64,000 nt of DNA from Chitinophaga eiseniae (lineage in GTDB: Bacteria; Bacteroidota; Bacteroidia; Chitinophagales; Chitinophagaceae): NCBI RefSeq assembly GCF_900167135.1, contig NZ_FUWZ01000002.1, positions 1 to 64,000 of the forward strand, in the 5' to 3' direction. The translations under genes were made by a program, and so were the position numbers. Position 1 is the stretch's first letter; each line of letters starts with the position of its first letter. Of the stretch, positions 40,893 through 50,251 are shown in pieces. The notes under the pieces are model-generated. The model was not told the origin of the DNA, searched no databases, and saw only the letters and a list, made by a program, of their open reading frames with translations.

Positions 40893-41807
40893 ATGGCAAC
40901 ACTTTATGGCGACTACCAGCAGCTGATCATGCAGGCGTATGAACAAAAAAGGGAAGACAATACGCTTCCCCATGGCTTAATGCATCTCACCCCCGCCAAT
41001 CTTAAAGAGGAATGCATAAAAAAATGTACACTGGGGATTAGCAAGCGGGATGAGAAGGCCATCAGGGATTTTTGTGGGGACCTGGATAAGTCGAAAACCT
41101 GTAAGCGTATCCTCGAAATATGCAGCACAGATAAATTCAGGCCATTGGTCAACTACCTGAAAGGAAAGTCTGAAAATCCTGAAGTGAAGAATATTGAACT
41201 GCTGGCCTGGCTAATCGACTTCCCCGGCAGGCCCTGGGAAATAGGGAAAGTGATTTCCGTTGAAGATCAACCAGCGAAGGATCCGGTTATTCCGGAAATT
41301 CCGGAAAATCCGGAAAGCCCGGCAACTCCAGTCCGGCTGGAAGACGCCATCCAGGTGGAAGACGCAAAAGATAGGGGGAACACCGGCACTAAACCACTAG
41401 AAATCAGCGCCTTCAGAGCAACGCCGCGGAAATCCGCAAAAACACTGGTCACCGCAATCATGTTATCGCTGGTGGCGGGAACAGGGGGCATGTGGTGGTG
41501 GATGCAGCCCCCTGCGTCCGGGGAATGCATGTATTGGCAGGAGGATCACTACGAACCCGTGGCCTGTAACCAGAAAATACCGAATGCGGTCATCATACCA
41601 CGGGATACCTTAAGATTGAAACACTTCAGGAAGATTACCAGGCCGGACACTATCACCTATCAGGCCCTCGGAAAGGTCTGGTACTCCAAGATTAAAGGGG
41701 AAATAGAATACTTTACGTTGCCCGGTGAGCACCCGGTAGTGTTTGGCTACCAGCTGAGGCCACTTACAACCTATATGCTCGAGACACGCATTCTGCCGAA
41801 AAACTAA
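40893..41807 (+). CDS. Hypothetical single-pass membrane protein, 304 aa
   Basis: I do not recognise a named family, though proteins of this shape are frequent in Bacteroidota. Residues 1-120 form a helical domain with LTPANLKEECIKKCTLGISK and FRPLVNYLKGKSENPEVKNI. A proline-rich linker follows (DPVIPEIPENPESPATPVRL), then a transmembrane helix KTLVTAIMLSLVAGTGGMWW (about 185-205) and a roughly 95-residue C-terminal domain with ECMYWQEDHYEPVACNQKIP and a possible disulfide. Topology is probably N-in, C-out. It is transcribed alone from an ATTCCG-repeat-containing upstream region. Confidence 0.65.
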   Translation: MATLYGDYQQLIMQAYEQKREDNTLPHGLMHLTPANLKEECIKKCTLGISKRDEKAIRDFCGDLDKSKTCKRILEICSTDKFRPLVNYLKGKSENPEVKNIELLAWLIDFPGRPWEIGKVISVEDQPAKDPVIPEIPENPESPATPVRLEDAIQVEDAKDRGNTGTKPLEISAFRATPRKSAKTLVTAIMLSLVAGTGGMWWWMQPPASGECMYWQEDHYEPVACNQKIPNAVIIPRDTLRLKHFRKITRPDTITYQALGKVWYSKIKGEIEYFTLPGEHPVVFGYQLRPLTTYMLETRILPKN

Positions 41808-41837
41808 CAAGAAGCTCCCTCCCCAGCAATAATTAAA

Positions 41838-41867
41838 AAGCCTCCAGGCCAGACGACCTGAAGGCTT
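41838..41867. terminator. Hairpin after the 304-aa gene
   Basis: AAGCCTCCAGG pairs with CCTGAAGGCTT around AGACGA, 30 nt after the stop at 41807 and ahead of the convergent DUF4236 gene. The plus-strand T-tract is weak (CTTCTCC), but A-rich sequence on the left could serve the minus strand. Confidence 0.6.
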
Positions 41868-41931
41868 CTCCACTCGCGAACCCCCTGCGGATACCGCGTT
41901 CTATCTCTCCTGAATTTTTCCGCAGGACATA

Positions 41932-43086
41932 TTAACCGTTATTGTAACTCCCTCCTATCCTCTCCTGCAACACTCCTATCTTTATAATAAAACCGGCAAA
42001 GTCATCCATCGCCGACTGTTTCGAGGTGGCGATGATTTCAAAAATTCCGGTATCTGATGTAAATGTATATTCAGAATAAGCACATACCGGGAGTTTCCGG
42101 TTGTTGTTAAAACGCCTGTCCGGTCCTCCCGATCTGTTGACATACTGCCAGGTATAATCGACCACCCGGGCGTCTGCCGGCAATGCTTCCGATTCAATAA
42201 AATTAATACGCTGGCCTTTCAGGCGTAAATTCTTATAAAATACCGCTGCAAAGGTACTTCCACGCTTTATTAACAACCGTTCCGGTAAAAAATACAGTTC
42301 CATATTATGTAACGCAATACATGGTATGGCCACATTTGTAATAAAATACGGCATCGGCATCCTGTTCCCTGACAAACCCCGTATACCCGTTCTTCTGATG
42401 ATCTTACCCGCTCCGGCATTGCGTTTATAATCTGTCGTACGCTGCGCATTCAGATACTGCCAGACTTTTGAAGACCGGGAAAATGTACCAAAATGGACTT
42501 TGAACTGGTCGTACACCTGCAGGTACTTATCGTCCATGTCATAATGAAGCTCCATGGTAAACCGCTTTCTGTCCAGCTTTTTCAACCAACGGACCAATGG
42601 AATGAAACAGACCATACAAAGAGCAAGCTCGCATCCCAGGTATTCATTCTTCAGGTACCATTCCTCTTCTGACGCAGGTTGTACAGTCCGCTCCCGCTTA
42701 TCAAAGGAAACAGCCAGGAACGCAACAACCACCAGCAACATCGGCAACATCGCCCCTTTTAGGTAGGAAACCTGCCCGCTCTTCCTGTTCAGCTCATTTA
42801 TAAATGCCTGGGAGTCGGTGTCCGTCAACGTATCCACGTCGGCCGAAGCGATATTATTATCCGCTTCGGCCGGCCCTGATGCCGGTCCGGGATAAGGCGG
42901 GGGATAAACAGGTCCTGCTATTTTTTGCCGATAATTAATACCATGGGCATTGAGGTTAACATATGTTCCCCGGGACCCCAGGTTGATGCGTGCACCGCGC
43001 ACGCCCATCGAATAACTAACACCACTTTTGGAAAAATTTACTTTGAATAACCCGGAGCCAACAGATTTACGAAATGACCACCCCAT
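41932..43086 (-). CDS. DUF4236-containing membrane protein
   Basis: The start at 43086 (MGWSFRKSVGSGLFKVNFSK) begins exactly with the DUF4236 signature, followed by SGVSYSMGVRGARINLGSRG and TYVNLNAHGINYRQKI. The ATG three codons upstream (43095) is less likely. After a spacer come two transmembrane helices near residues 118-140 (KGAMLPMLLVVVAFLAVSFD) and about 152-172 (LGCELALCMVCFIPLVRWLK). A 210-residue cytoplasmic domain with FGTFSRSSKVWQYLNAQRTT and TFAAVFYKNLRLKGQRINFI completes it. Function unknown; the family occurs in many bacteria and phages. Confidence 0.85.
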   Translation of the reverse strand: MGWSFRKSVGSGLFKVNFSKSGVSYSMGVRGARINLGSRGTYVNLNAHGINYRQKIAGPVYPPPYPGPASGPAEADNNIASADVDTLTDTDSQAFINELNRKSGQVSYLKGAMLPMLLVVVAFLAVSFDKRERTVQPASEEEWYLKNEYLGCELALCMVCFIPLVRWLKKLDRKRFTMELHYDMDDKYLQVYDQFKVHFGTFSRSSKVWQYLNAQRTTDYKRNAGAGKIIRRTGIRGLSGNRMPMPYFITNVAIPCIALHNMELYFLPERLLIKRGSTFAAVFYKNLRLKGQRINFIESEALPADARVVDYTWQYVNRSGGPDRRFNNNRKLPVCAYSEYTFTSDTGIFEIIATSKQSAMDDFAGFIIKIGVLQERIGGSYNNG

Positions 43087-43216
43087 AATCAACAATTTTT
43101 TTTAGCGAAAACGATGGAACGGTTCCACGAAACAGATAAAACAAAACCTATATGGTGAAACAATGGTGAAATAATGGCGAAAGGAAACGGCGACGTATAT
43201 AGGTATCTGTCCACCA

Positions 43217-43426
43217 CTACCACGAATGGCATCTCGGAGAACAGATTTTACAACCATCTGATGTTAAATAAACTTTCCTGGCCGCCCTGACGGCATCCTG
43301 ACAAGTATAAAATTCTCCCAGAAACAGCCGCTCTTCCGGTTTGGGCAACACCCGGCACGCCTGGCTATGCACTTCATGATCTCCATTATCCTGCGGATCG
43401 AGAGAGACGTAATAGTTTATTTTCAT
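43217..43426 (-). CDS. Small cysteine-containing protein, 69 aa
   Basis: From the ATG at 43426: MKINYYVSLDPQDNGDHEVH then SQACRVLPKPEERLFLGEFY and TCQDAVRAARKVY, ending DGCKICSPRCHSW. The order HEVHxxxCxxLP, FLGxFxxCxxAVxxA and DGCxxCxxxCHS is a pattern I know from small conserved Bacteroidota proteins of unknown function. Cysteines in the C-terminal CxxC...CH group may hold zinc. A start at 43456 is possible but lacks support. It is isolated between the DUF4236 gene and the 582-aa secreted protein. Confidence 0.65.
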   Translation of the reverse strand: MKINYYVSLDPQDNGDHEVHSQACRVLPKPEERLFLGEFYTCQDAVRAARKVYLTSDGCKICSPRCHSW

Positions 43427-43613
43427 AAAACTATATTTGGTTAGATCTACATTCATAAAACATCTTTAATAATTCCAGGTCAAAACTACAGGATGAAAAA
43501 TGCCTGATCTTACGGAAACCCGTATCCGCAGTTTTTAATGAAACTTTTAAGCAAAGCGTATAAAAGACATATATTTATAAAAATTTTAGATCCTTATACC
43601 AAAAAAACGGATA

Positions 43614-45362
43614 ATGAAACGTGTTTACCCGTTCCTGTACCTGATGCTTTTCAGTACAATAACCCATGCCCAAAAAACCGTTATTAAATGGGGGGAAGAA
43701 TTTAAACTCCGCAGAGGCAGTACCGACCTGAGAGTCATCGCGGCAGACGACGACGGCGCTTATCTTGAAGAAAGCCACGTAGCCATGAAAGCTTACTTTG
43801 TCGTCGGCGCCTCCTTCAGGGAGTCAGCATCTCTCGTAAAAGTGGATAAAAACTTAACCGAAGTTTATCGCAACGATTTTAACAAGGAGCTGAGAGGTAA
43901 AGAATTCGTACAGTTCTTCGCCTGCCAGGAGAAGCTGTTCCTGTTCTCTTCCGACTACAGTAAACGCGACAGAACACTGGCCCTCTATGCTTCTGCTGTA
44001 AACAAAAAGACGGGAGAGCTGACGGGAGAATGGAGAGAAGTGGCCACCTTCCAGAAAGGTGAGAAAAGAGATGACATTGACTTCAGGATCGGCTACAATG
44101 CTGACAGCACCACCATGCTGATCGTAAGCAGCGTGGAAGGATCAGAGAAGAATGAATATAAAATACAGGAGCTTGATAAAAATCTGAAAGCAACTGCCAG
44201 GCCACTTATTCTCCGGAACGAGTTTGAACGTAAAAAATACCAGCTGGAAGATGTGCTGTACACAAACGATCGTAAAATAGTACTGGTAGGCCGTATGTTT
44301 GAATATGAAGAAGGCAGAAAGAAAAAAGAGAAATTCCTGGACTTCACCAACTATAATATCCGCATCTATAACAACAAAGGAAAGCAGGAAGCAGAGATCA
44401 ATACCGGTATCAACGGGAAATGGCTCTCCAGTACCAAACTGGTACAGGAAAAGAATAAAGACCTGGTCCTGGCGGCATTCTACAGCAATGAGAAAAAAGG
44501 CAGGACCATCGATGGACTGCTGGTGCAGCGTATCAACGTGGCAGACGGAAAGGTAATATCCACCAGTGACAGGAAAATCAACAATTCCCTGCTGTCAGGA
44601 GACCAGGATAAGGAAGATGACGACGATACGGACGATACGGACGATAAAGACGAAAGCAGGGATGAACGGAAAATGAGAGCTGAACTGGGAAAAATGAAAG
44701 ATGAAGGCGAAGGTTTTTCCAGGCATATGCAGTTCCGGAAGATATTTTATACAGCAGATGACGGACTGGTTATCCTGGCTGAACAATACCGCCACTATGT
44801 AACTACCAGTCAAAGTTATACCCCGGGCTCCCACGGATCGCCCAGCCAGTGGAGGTCAAGCACCTATGCGCACTACCTGTCCGGCGACCTGATGATGTGT
44901 AAAATAGATGCTTCCGGTAACATCGGATGGCTGCAGATCTTACCCAAAGATCAGCGGGAAATCATCATGATGAACAGTTCAACAGCGCCTACCAGCGGAC
45001 TTTATTACCACAACAGCTATTTTAACGAGGGCAACAGGCCTTTTTATTCAGGCTTCGGCGCGCTGCAGGCCGGCGGCTCCATTCAACTGCTGATGAACGA
45101 CCATTCCAAAAACAGCAACGTCACCCAGGCCGGGCAGAAAGCAAAAGCCATCGGCCGTTATGCCAAATCCAATTGTTACCTGGTAAGCGTCAACGAAGCT
45201 TCCGGCAAAGTCACCCGGAAAGTATTTTTCTCCAACACAGAGGTTCCTACCGCTATGCCCCGACTGGGCGCCATTGTCGGAAACGATATGTATATGGTGG
45301 GGAAAACAGACCGGATGATGGGCAAATCAAAAATTGCCATCGGCAAAATCACTTCCAGGTAA
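43614..45362 (+). CDS. Hypothetical secreted protein, 582 aa
   Basis: A signal peptide (MKRVYPFLYLMLFSTITHAQ) precedes a long chain of alternating strands and polar turns, for example LVKVDKNLTEVYRNDFNKEL, YKIQELDKNLKATARPLILR and VLYTNDRKIVLVGRMFEYEE, which suggests a beta-propeller. A very acidic insert (DKEDDDDTDDTDDKDESRDE, about 336-355) may bind calcium. No catalytic motif is recognised. It is monocistronic and followed by a large hairpin. Bacteroidota secrete many such propeller-like proteins of unknown role. Confidence 0.7.
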   Translation: MKRVYPFLYLMLFSTITHAQKTVIKWGEEFKLRRGSTDLRVIAADDDGAYLEESHVAMKAYFVVGASFRESASLVKVDKNLTEVYRNDFNKELRGKEFVQFFACQEKLFLFSSDYSKRDRTLALYASAVNKKTGELTGEWREVATFQKGEKRDDIDFRIGYNADSTTMLIVSSVEGSEKNEYKIQELDKNLKATARPLILRNEFERKKYQLEDVLYTNDRKIVLVGRMFEYEEGRKKKEKFLDFTNYNIRIYNNKGKQEAEINTGINGKWLSSTKLVQEKNKDLVLAAFYSNEKKGRTIDGLLVQRINVADGKVISTSDRKINNSLLSGDQDKEDDDDTDDTDDKDESRDERKMRAELGKMKDEGEGFSRHMQFRKIFYTADDGLVILAEQYRHYVTTSQSYTPGSHGSPSQWRSSTYAHYLSGDLMMCKIDASGNIGWLQILPKDQREIIMMNSSTAPTSGLYYHNSYFNEGNRPFYSGFGALQAGGSIQLLMNDHSKNSNVTQAGQKAKAIGRYAKSNCYLVSVNEASGKVTRKVFFSNTEVPTAMPRLGAIVGNDMYMVGKTDRMMGKSKIAIGKITSR

Positions 45363-45379
45363 ACACCACAAACAATAAC

Positions 45380-45428
45380 GTAGCAACAGACCCCACCGTT
45401 CAATGGAACAGGTGGCGCCTGTTACTAC
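45380..45428. terminator. Large imperfect hairpin after the 582-aa gene
   Basis: GTAGCAACAGACCCCACC pairs with GGTGGCGCCTGTTACTAC (15 of 18 positions), 18 nt after the stop. There is no T-tract, so it may stabilise mRNA. From here to 45807 I see no gene; the DNA is A+T-rich with scattered stops. Confidence 0.5.
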
Positions 45429-45807
45429 GTAATTGCCGGCCTCACTCCTACCCCTTCCGATATCCGAAGCTTCTTCCGGACCTACGTAACATTCTCTTTT
45501 CAACAGAATTAAAATTATAAAAAAATATAATACATAATATCTTCAGGTGACAGGTAAAGCCGTTGTATTTACCCCACTCATTATCGCCTTTGAGCAACAG
45601 CAGTTAATAAATCTCTATCAAATGATATATTCCATTTCTTAACGCCTGATTAACAAACGTAATCCCCCCAAAGTAGTCAATAACGAACTTCATGTTTTAC
45701 ATTGCAAGCTTCTTTTATGTATATGGGATTATGTAGCTGCAATAGAAGTAAAGGATCCTAAATATGCCAACCGGCATTCTAATGTTCAATTTTTCAAACC
45801 CAATCTA

Positions 45808-46322
45808 ATGCAACAACATTACCAATTGTCGCAACTGGAAAAACGCGTACGTGTAGACCTCAAAGAACTCAGTCTGCAACAAACGCAGATCGACAGAAAC
45901 TATTTTTCGTTTATTACGAACGATGTCATTTCACAGAAGAGAGAGATATTGAGCTCTTTCAGAAAACATTTTTATAGTATTGATAACCAACATCAGGCTG
46001 TCTGGTACGTCCGGCAATACCAGCATCAACTGATAATGCTGTTGGATCAAATTAACACCACCTTCCTAAAGATACAGCCAGCAGCAAAGACACTCCACCC
46101 CAGGAAACAACATGGGACAATCTTCTTGAGATCATTCACAACAACATCAGAAAACTCTTAACTTTTATAGAACGAGATTTCAAACCTCACCTGGATACCG
46201 ATTTTAAGATTCCCGATTCCACACTACTTTCTGAACAAGCGCTAATCGCAGGCAGGACAGATTTTATTCCTCATATGCCTTTCCAGCATTTCAAAAGAGT
46301 TCAAAACCGATCTAATTCATGA
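45808..46322 (+). pseudogene. Hypothetical gene with one frameshift, upstream of DUF1016 gene
   Basis: The first frame from 45808 (MQQHYQLSQLEKRVRVDLKE) is helical and runs in frame to about 46085, after which it loses sense. A second frame, offset by one base, then reads KDTPPQETTWDNLLEIIHNN and IRKLLTFIERDFKPHLDTDF and ends at a TGA (46320-46322) that overlaps the ATG of the next gene (46319). The ATGA overlap shows that the second frame is the true ending. A single-base change near 46060-46088 therefore breaks a protein of about 170 residues. I do not know the family. Confidence 0.55.
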
Positions 46323-47369
46323 CCACTAATACATTACTGATAAAGCAGGCTGTAAGCCTGTTGGAGGCAGCCAGGCATCAGGCTGTCAAACAAACCAATA
46401 GCCTGATGGTGCTCACTTATTTTTATCTCGGATATCTAATTGTTGAACACGAACAAAAGGGTCAACCCAAAGCCACTTATGGAGCATCGACAATCAAACA
46501 TCTGAGCAAGGCCCTTTGTAAAAAGTTTGGCAACGGGTTCTCTGAAAGAAATCTGGAGCAGATTAGAGCTTTCTTTTTAATATATAAAAATCGTCAGAAA
46601 CAAGTGACAATTCCGCAGACAGTGTCTGCGGAATTTGCCACTCAGCATAAAATTCAGCTAAAAAAACCTACTGACAAGGCTTTCCCTCTGTCCTGGTCTC
46701 ACTACGTGCTATTATGCAGAATAAAAGAGAAAAATGAACGTTCATTCTACGAAATAGAAGCTACACATAACAACTGGGGCGTAAGAGAGTTACAACGTCA
46801 AATCAACAGTAGTCTCTTTGAAAGGCTGGTCCTGAGTAAAGACAAAAAGAGAATACAAGAACTGGCCCGAAAGGGCCAAATAGTGGAAAAACCGGAGGAC
46901 ATTCTGAAAACTCCTTATATACTGGAATTTTTAGGACTGGAAGGAAAAAGTAATTATACAGCGTCTGATCTCGAAAAGGCTATTATCGATAAAATTGAAC
47001 ATTTTTTGCTTGAGATGGGAAAAGGTTTTCTTTTCCAGGGCAGACAAGTCAGGTTTTCTTTTGATGAAGAAAGTTTTTTTTGCAGATCTGGTTCTATACA
47101 ATCGTCTCCTACAATGCTTTGTATTAATTGATTTGAAGATTGGAAAGCTACGACATCAGGATATTGGTCAAATGCAGATGTATGTAAACTACTACGATCG
47201 ATATGTAAAAGTTGTACATGAAAAGCCAACAGTCGGCATCATTATCTGTAAAGATAAAAGTGATGCAGTCATTGAAATCACTTTACCCAAGGATAATAGG
47301 ACCGTTTTCGCCAAAGAATACAAATTATACCTGCCAACAAAAGCAGAACTGAAAAAAATCATCACATGA
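46319..47369 (+). pseudogene. DUF1016/YhcG-type PDDEXK nuclease, frameshifted at a T8 tract
   Basis: Residues 1-170 are a DUF1016 N-terminal domain (YFYLGYLIVEHEQKGQPKAT, FSERNLEQIRAFFLIY, WSHYVLLCRIKEKNERSFYE). The C-terminal PDDEXK nuclease part is split. Frame 1 reads FQGRQVRFSFDEESFF and fails after a run of eight T's at 47074-47081. The frame offset by one base (open from 46995) continues ADLVLYNRLLQCFVLIDLKI through DIGQMQMYVNYYDRYVKVVH to 47369. Seven T's would restore one 349-residue protein. The D...D-x-K nuclease motif spans the break. The family is linked to DNA processing and mobile-element or defence loci. Causes may be mutation, phase variation or a sequencing error. Confidence 0.8.
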
Positions 47370-47437
47370 ACACTATTAGCATTATGTTACAGACTTCCGG
47401 ATTGATACCGTCTACCGGCATTCATCTCTTTACTGTC

Positions 47438-48460
47438 CTACTCCGGGTTCTCCCAATATCCCGAAGCATCTACCGGATCTAAATAAGTCCCGTCAAAACC
47501 GGCATTGATTAATTTCTGTGTATAGGAATCGGCGTTGCCATAGATAAGGGCTTTCCATTCCGGCATCCAGTAGCGTACATAATAGTTGCCTTCCCAGTCG
47601 CCGTCTATGGCTCCCAGCCAGTCGGGTTTATGCTTCAGCCAGTCGGGGTTCCAGTACCAACGGTAATCTTCCGCCTGTCCCATGCTCATATAGGCCAGCA
47701 CCAGTCTTTTACCGCCATTCTTCTTCACTTTAAGGGAATTGATCTGGGCGGGGGTCCAGGTGTTGGCGCCTCCTTCCGGCGGGAACGCATCGATGACGAG
47801 CACGTCGTAGTTGGTTGCTTTCAGCTGGCTGATATATTGGTCGTCCGGAAAAATCAGGTAGAGGAAATTTTTAGCGTCTGCCAGGGTGTTGATATTATTG
47901 GTGTTTTCCCGGTACGGAGCGCTGGTGGGGATGGTTTGCAACTGGCGGCTGGCGGTGGCAAAGGAGATAAATCCGTTGTCTTCATTCTTTTGATAGGAAG
48001 CGGTCATATAGGCAGGCGTGCTGCAATAATCGGTGGCCATGACCGTAAGGTGGTTGGCAACGGCCCTTTTCCCGAACCGTACCCATTCTGCGGTCACATC
48101 ATCGGGGGTCATGGCATTATCCTGGTTTTCATATCCATAATACAGTTCCTCTCTGCCGATGCCATCGATGGCGTTGAGGTAATCAGGTATCACAGGGTCA
48201 GAGGTGTCGCCGGTGGTCGTCAGCAACTCGGTACTGTTCTGCGCCACCACGATAAAGCCCGGCTTCCGCGCCCGCGCCCAGCCGCTGATCTCCTGGATGA
48301 AGTCACGCAGTTCGTCGCGGTAATTGACCTCTCCCATCACGGGAGCAGAGGTATCGCATTCATGGTTATTACTGACCGGCGGCTGCTCGTTTTTACTGCA
48401 GGAAGCAAATGTGAACAGTCCAATAACGGCCAGGGTGAGAATCGTATAGAAAGCACGCAT
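47438..48460 (-). CDS. GH114-like lipoprotein (endo-alpha-1,4-polygalactosaminidase family)
   Basis: A lipoprotein signal (FYTILTLAVIGLFTFASCSK) precedes a TIM-barrel-like domain. Recognisable blocks are DVLVIDAFPPEGG, GGKRLVLAYMSMGQAEDYRW and YWNPDWL, YYVRYWMPEWKALIYGN and GFDGTYLDPVDASGYW. These fit the GH114/TM1410-like family, thought to act on galactosaminoglycan-type or related polysaccharides. The acidic residues of YLDPVDA and of DAFPPEG may be catalytic; this is from family memory. The lipidated cysteine suggests an outer-membrane or surface enzyme. It is downstream of, and on the same strand as, three unusual proteins and the kinase fusion. Confidence 0.75.
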   Translation of the reverse strand: MRAFYTILTLAVIGLFTFASCSKNEQPPVSNNHECDTSAPVMGEVNYRDELRDFIQEISGWARARKPGFIVVAQNSTELLTTTGDTSDPVIPDYLNAIDGIGREELYYGYENQDNAMTPDDVTAEWVRFGKRAVANHLTVMATDYCSTPAYMTASYQKNEDNGFISFATASRQLQTIPTSAPYRENTNNINTLADAKNFLYLIFPDDQYISQLKATNYDVLVIDAFPPEGGANTWTPAQINSLKVKKNGGKRLVLAYMSMGQAEDYRWYWNPDWLKHKPDWLGAIDGDWEGNYYVRYWMPEWKALIYGNADSYTQKLINAGFDGTYLDPVDASGYWENPE

Positions 48461-48555
48461 GGTGTAAAGCCTTTAGGTTTTTCCGCTTATATAACGCGGA
48501 AAACATGAAAATCCCTCTGTTCGGCGGCGGGTATATTTTCCGGTGGTATAAAATA

Positions 48556-48586
48556 CGCCGCATTCTTCCCGGAGGAAGAATACGGC
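48556..48586 (-). terminator. Terminator downstream of the 179-aa gene
   Basis: CGCCGCATTCTTCC pairs with GGAAGAATACGGCG around a 4-base loop, followed on the minus strand by TATTTTATA. It ends the block starting at 53971 or 50923 and separates it from the GH114-like gene. Confidence 0.75.
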
Positions 48587-48617
48587 GCGTGCATCTGCAT
48601 ACATCCAACAAACTGTG

Positions 48618-49157
48618 TCAGGGCCAGATAACCCCTTCCTGGTCATCACTGAGCCAGGGCTTGCCATCGCAGCTGGTGCCGGGATGTGCTGCCAAACAGT
48701 CTTTTACCCATTGGGCGCCGACAGCATGGCTTTTTACTTTAACGGGTGTGCAATAGACCGTTCCGGTGTTATCCTGGTAAAGCTGATATGCCGGATAGCC
48801 GCCTTTGGCACTTGTTGTCTCCGATACCGCTTTGGATGCGGTGTATGCCACTCCGCCTACATATACATCATTCAGCAGACAGGCGACTGTCACATACCCA
48901 TTACCCTGACTGAGGCGCCACTCGTTGGGCGTAACACTCTGGAGGGTCCAGTTGCCGCTGGCACTGTTGTAGGTAAGGTTCGCGGCTGCGAAACCTCCTT
49001 CGGTGCTTACCGCTATCTGGAAAGTATAATTGTTATTGATAGTTACTGCAGCTTCCCGTACATAATCGGGAGGGAGCGTGAATGAATCAGGAATGCTAAT
49101 GATCCAGTCCTGTGTAGATTGGGACCGGTTAGCCCATCGTAGGGTGAAGTCTGCCAT
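48618..49157 (-). CDS. Hypothetical protein, 179 aa
   Basis: No signal peptide. The chain starts MADFTLRWANRSQSTQDWII and is beta-rich with Ala/Thr/Ser/Asn repeats (TFQIAVSTEGGFAAANLTYN, VSETTSAKGGYPAYQLYQDN). Near the end it has a polar cysteine pair (HPGTSCDGKPWLSDDQEG). I do not recognise a family. It lies 30 nt downstream of the tail-collar-like gene on the same strand. Possible roles include a structural or adhesive protein; no direct evidence. Confidence 0.55.
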   Translation of the reverse strand: MADFTLRWANRSQSTQDWIISIPDSFTLPPDYVREAAVTINNNYTFQIAVSTEGGFAAANLTYNSASGNWTLQSVTPNEWRLSQGNGYVTVACLLNDVYVGGVAYTASKAVSETTSAKGGYPAYQLYQDNTGTVYCTPVKVKSHAVGAQWVKDCLAAHPGTSCDGKPWLSDDQEGVIWP

Positions 49158-49186
49158 AATTAGCTGGGATTAAAGGGTTGAAAATA

Positions 49187-50209
49187 TCAGGCCCACTTGA
49201 TCGTGAACAACTCTGCCAGATTTTTGGGCCTTGTCTCTTTACCTCCTGCGGGTTTTGTATTGGAGGTATTACTGGTGTTGATAATGGTGGCCGATCCCTC
49301 TTTACCGGTGAGGATGGGTTTATCTGTAGAGAATAAAAGCTGATGGTCATGCTTGAGGAATTCATCTTCTTCCAGGGTTCCCACATTATCGCCTTTGATC
49401 GTACCACCGAGTGGTTTACGCTGACCGGCATCCGGATCGGTGCCTGCACCATGGTCCCAGGCCCTGCTGAAATATCCGCGCATATCGGGCAACAGCGACC
49501 GCTTGTTAGTGCCGGTGCCAAAACGGCCGTTGATGACACTGTTCAACCGGGAAAAGTCAGGGCCCAGTTCCGTTGCCGGATTACAGAGCGACAATTCTTC
49601 TGCCGGAGGATTATCGGTAGCGATATATTGCTTACGTTCTCCGATAATTCCCTGCACCGTGCAGGGAAGACTGTCCAGCGCCACCTCACCCACATTGGCA
49701 CATATGCTGTAAATAGCGATCCTGGCAAAAGGTGTGGCACAACCCACCGTTAGCAATACGGCAGTAGACTTCGGGTTGATGACCAGGTGGACCACCATCT
49801 CTGTCAGACCACTGCCCTTACGGGACATTGTGCAGGCATCTGTTCCATCCGTCAGCGAAAATGTTACTTCCGCACCGGAAGGAATGTTCAGTATAGCCTT
49901 TGCCGTTACCTCTTTGCCAGCGAGCACGGATTGCCAGCGCGGGAATTCATGGAGGGCCTGAGCAAAACGCATTGGGCTGTTATCCTCACTTTTTGTAATG
50001 ATACAGGTGTTGCTGGCCGGGTCAAAGCCGATCTTGCCATTTCTGCCGGGATCAAGGTATATCCAGCCATCAGGGGAATTGTAGGTCACATCATTCCCGA
50101 TTACGACTTTATTGCTGTAATACCGGAAATCGTAGTTATAGACAAGGTTTCTTTGTTGCATAGCCAGTAACAGGGACTGCGTCGTAACAGTACCACATAC
50201 AGTTTCCAT
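49187..50209 (-). CDS. Protein with tail-collar-like C-terminal segment, 340 aa
   Basis: Residues about 220-300 contain NGRFGTGTNKRSLLPDMRGY followed by FSRAWDHGAGTDPDAGQRKP and HDHQLLFSTD. The DMRGxFxRxWDxGxGxDPxAG block is the phage tail-collar/tail-fibre signature. The first 200 residues (NYDFRYYSNKVVIGNDVTYN and PDGWIYLDPGRNGKIGF) look like a carbohydrate-binding beta-sandwich (inference). No tail-assembly genes are nearby, so this is not a prophage remnant; free-standing collar proteins occur in Bacteroidota. It sits between two other unknown proteins and downstream of the kinase fusion. Confidence 0.65.
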   Translation of the reverse strand: METVCGTVTTQSLLLAMQQRNLVYNYDFRYYSNKVVIGNDVTYNSPDGWIYLDPGRNGKIGFDPASNTCIITKSEDNSPMRFAQALHEFPRWQSVLAGKEVTAKAILNIPSGAEVTFSLTDGTDACTMSRKGSGLTEMVVHLVINPKSTAVLLTVGCATPFARIAIYSICANVGEVALDSLPCTVQGIIGERKQYIATDNPPAEELSLCNPATELGPDFSRLNSVINGRFGTGTNKRSLLPDMRGYFSRAWDHGAGTDPDAGQRKPLGGTIKGDNVGTLEEDEFLKHDHQLLFSTDKPILTGKEGSATIINTSNTSNTKPAGGKETRPKNLAELFTIKWA

Positions 50210-50251
50210 AGTGCTTCTTTTAGCCAGGGAATATACCCCGGCAGTGGAGGT

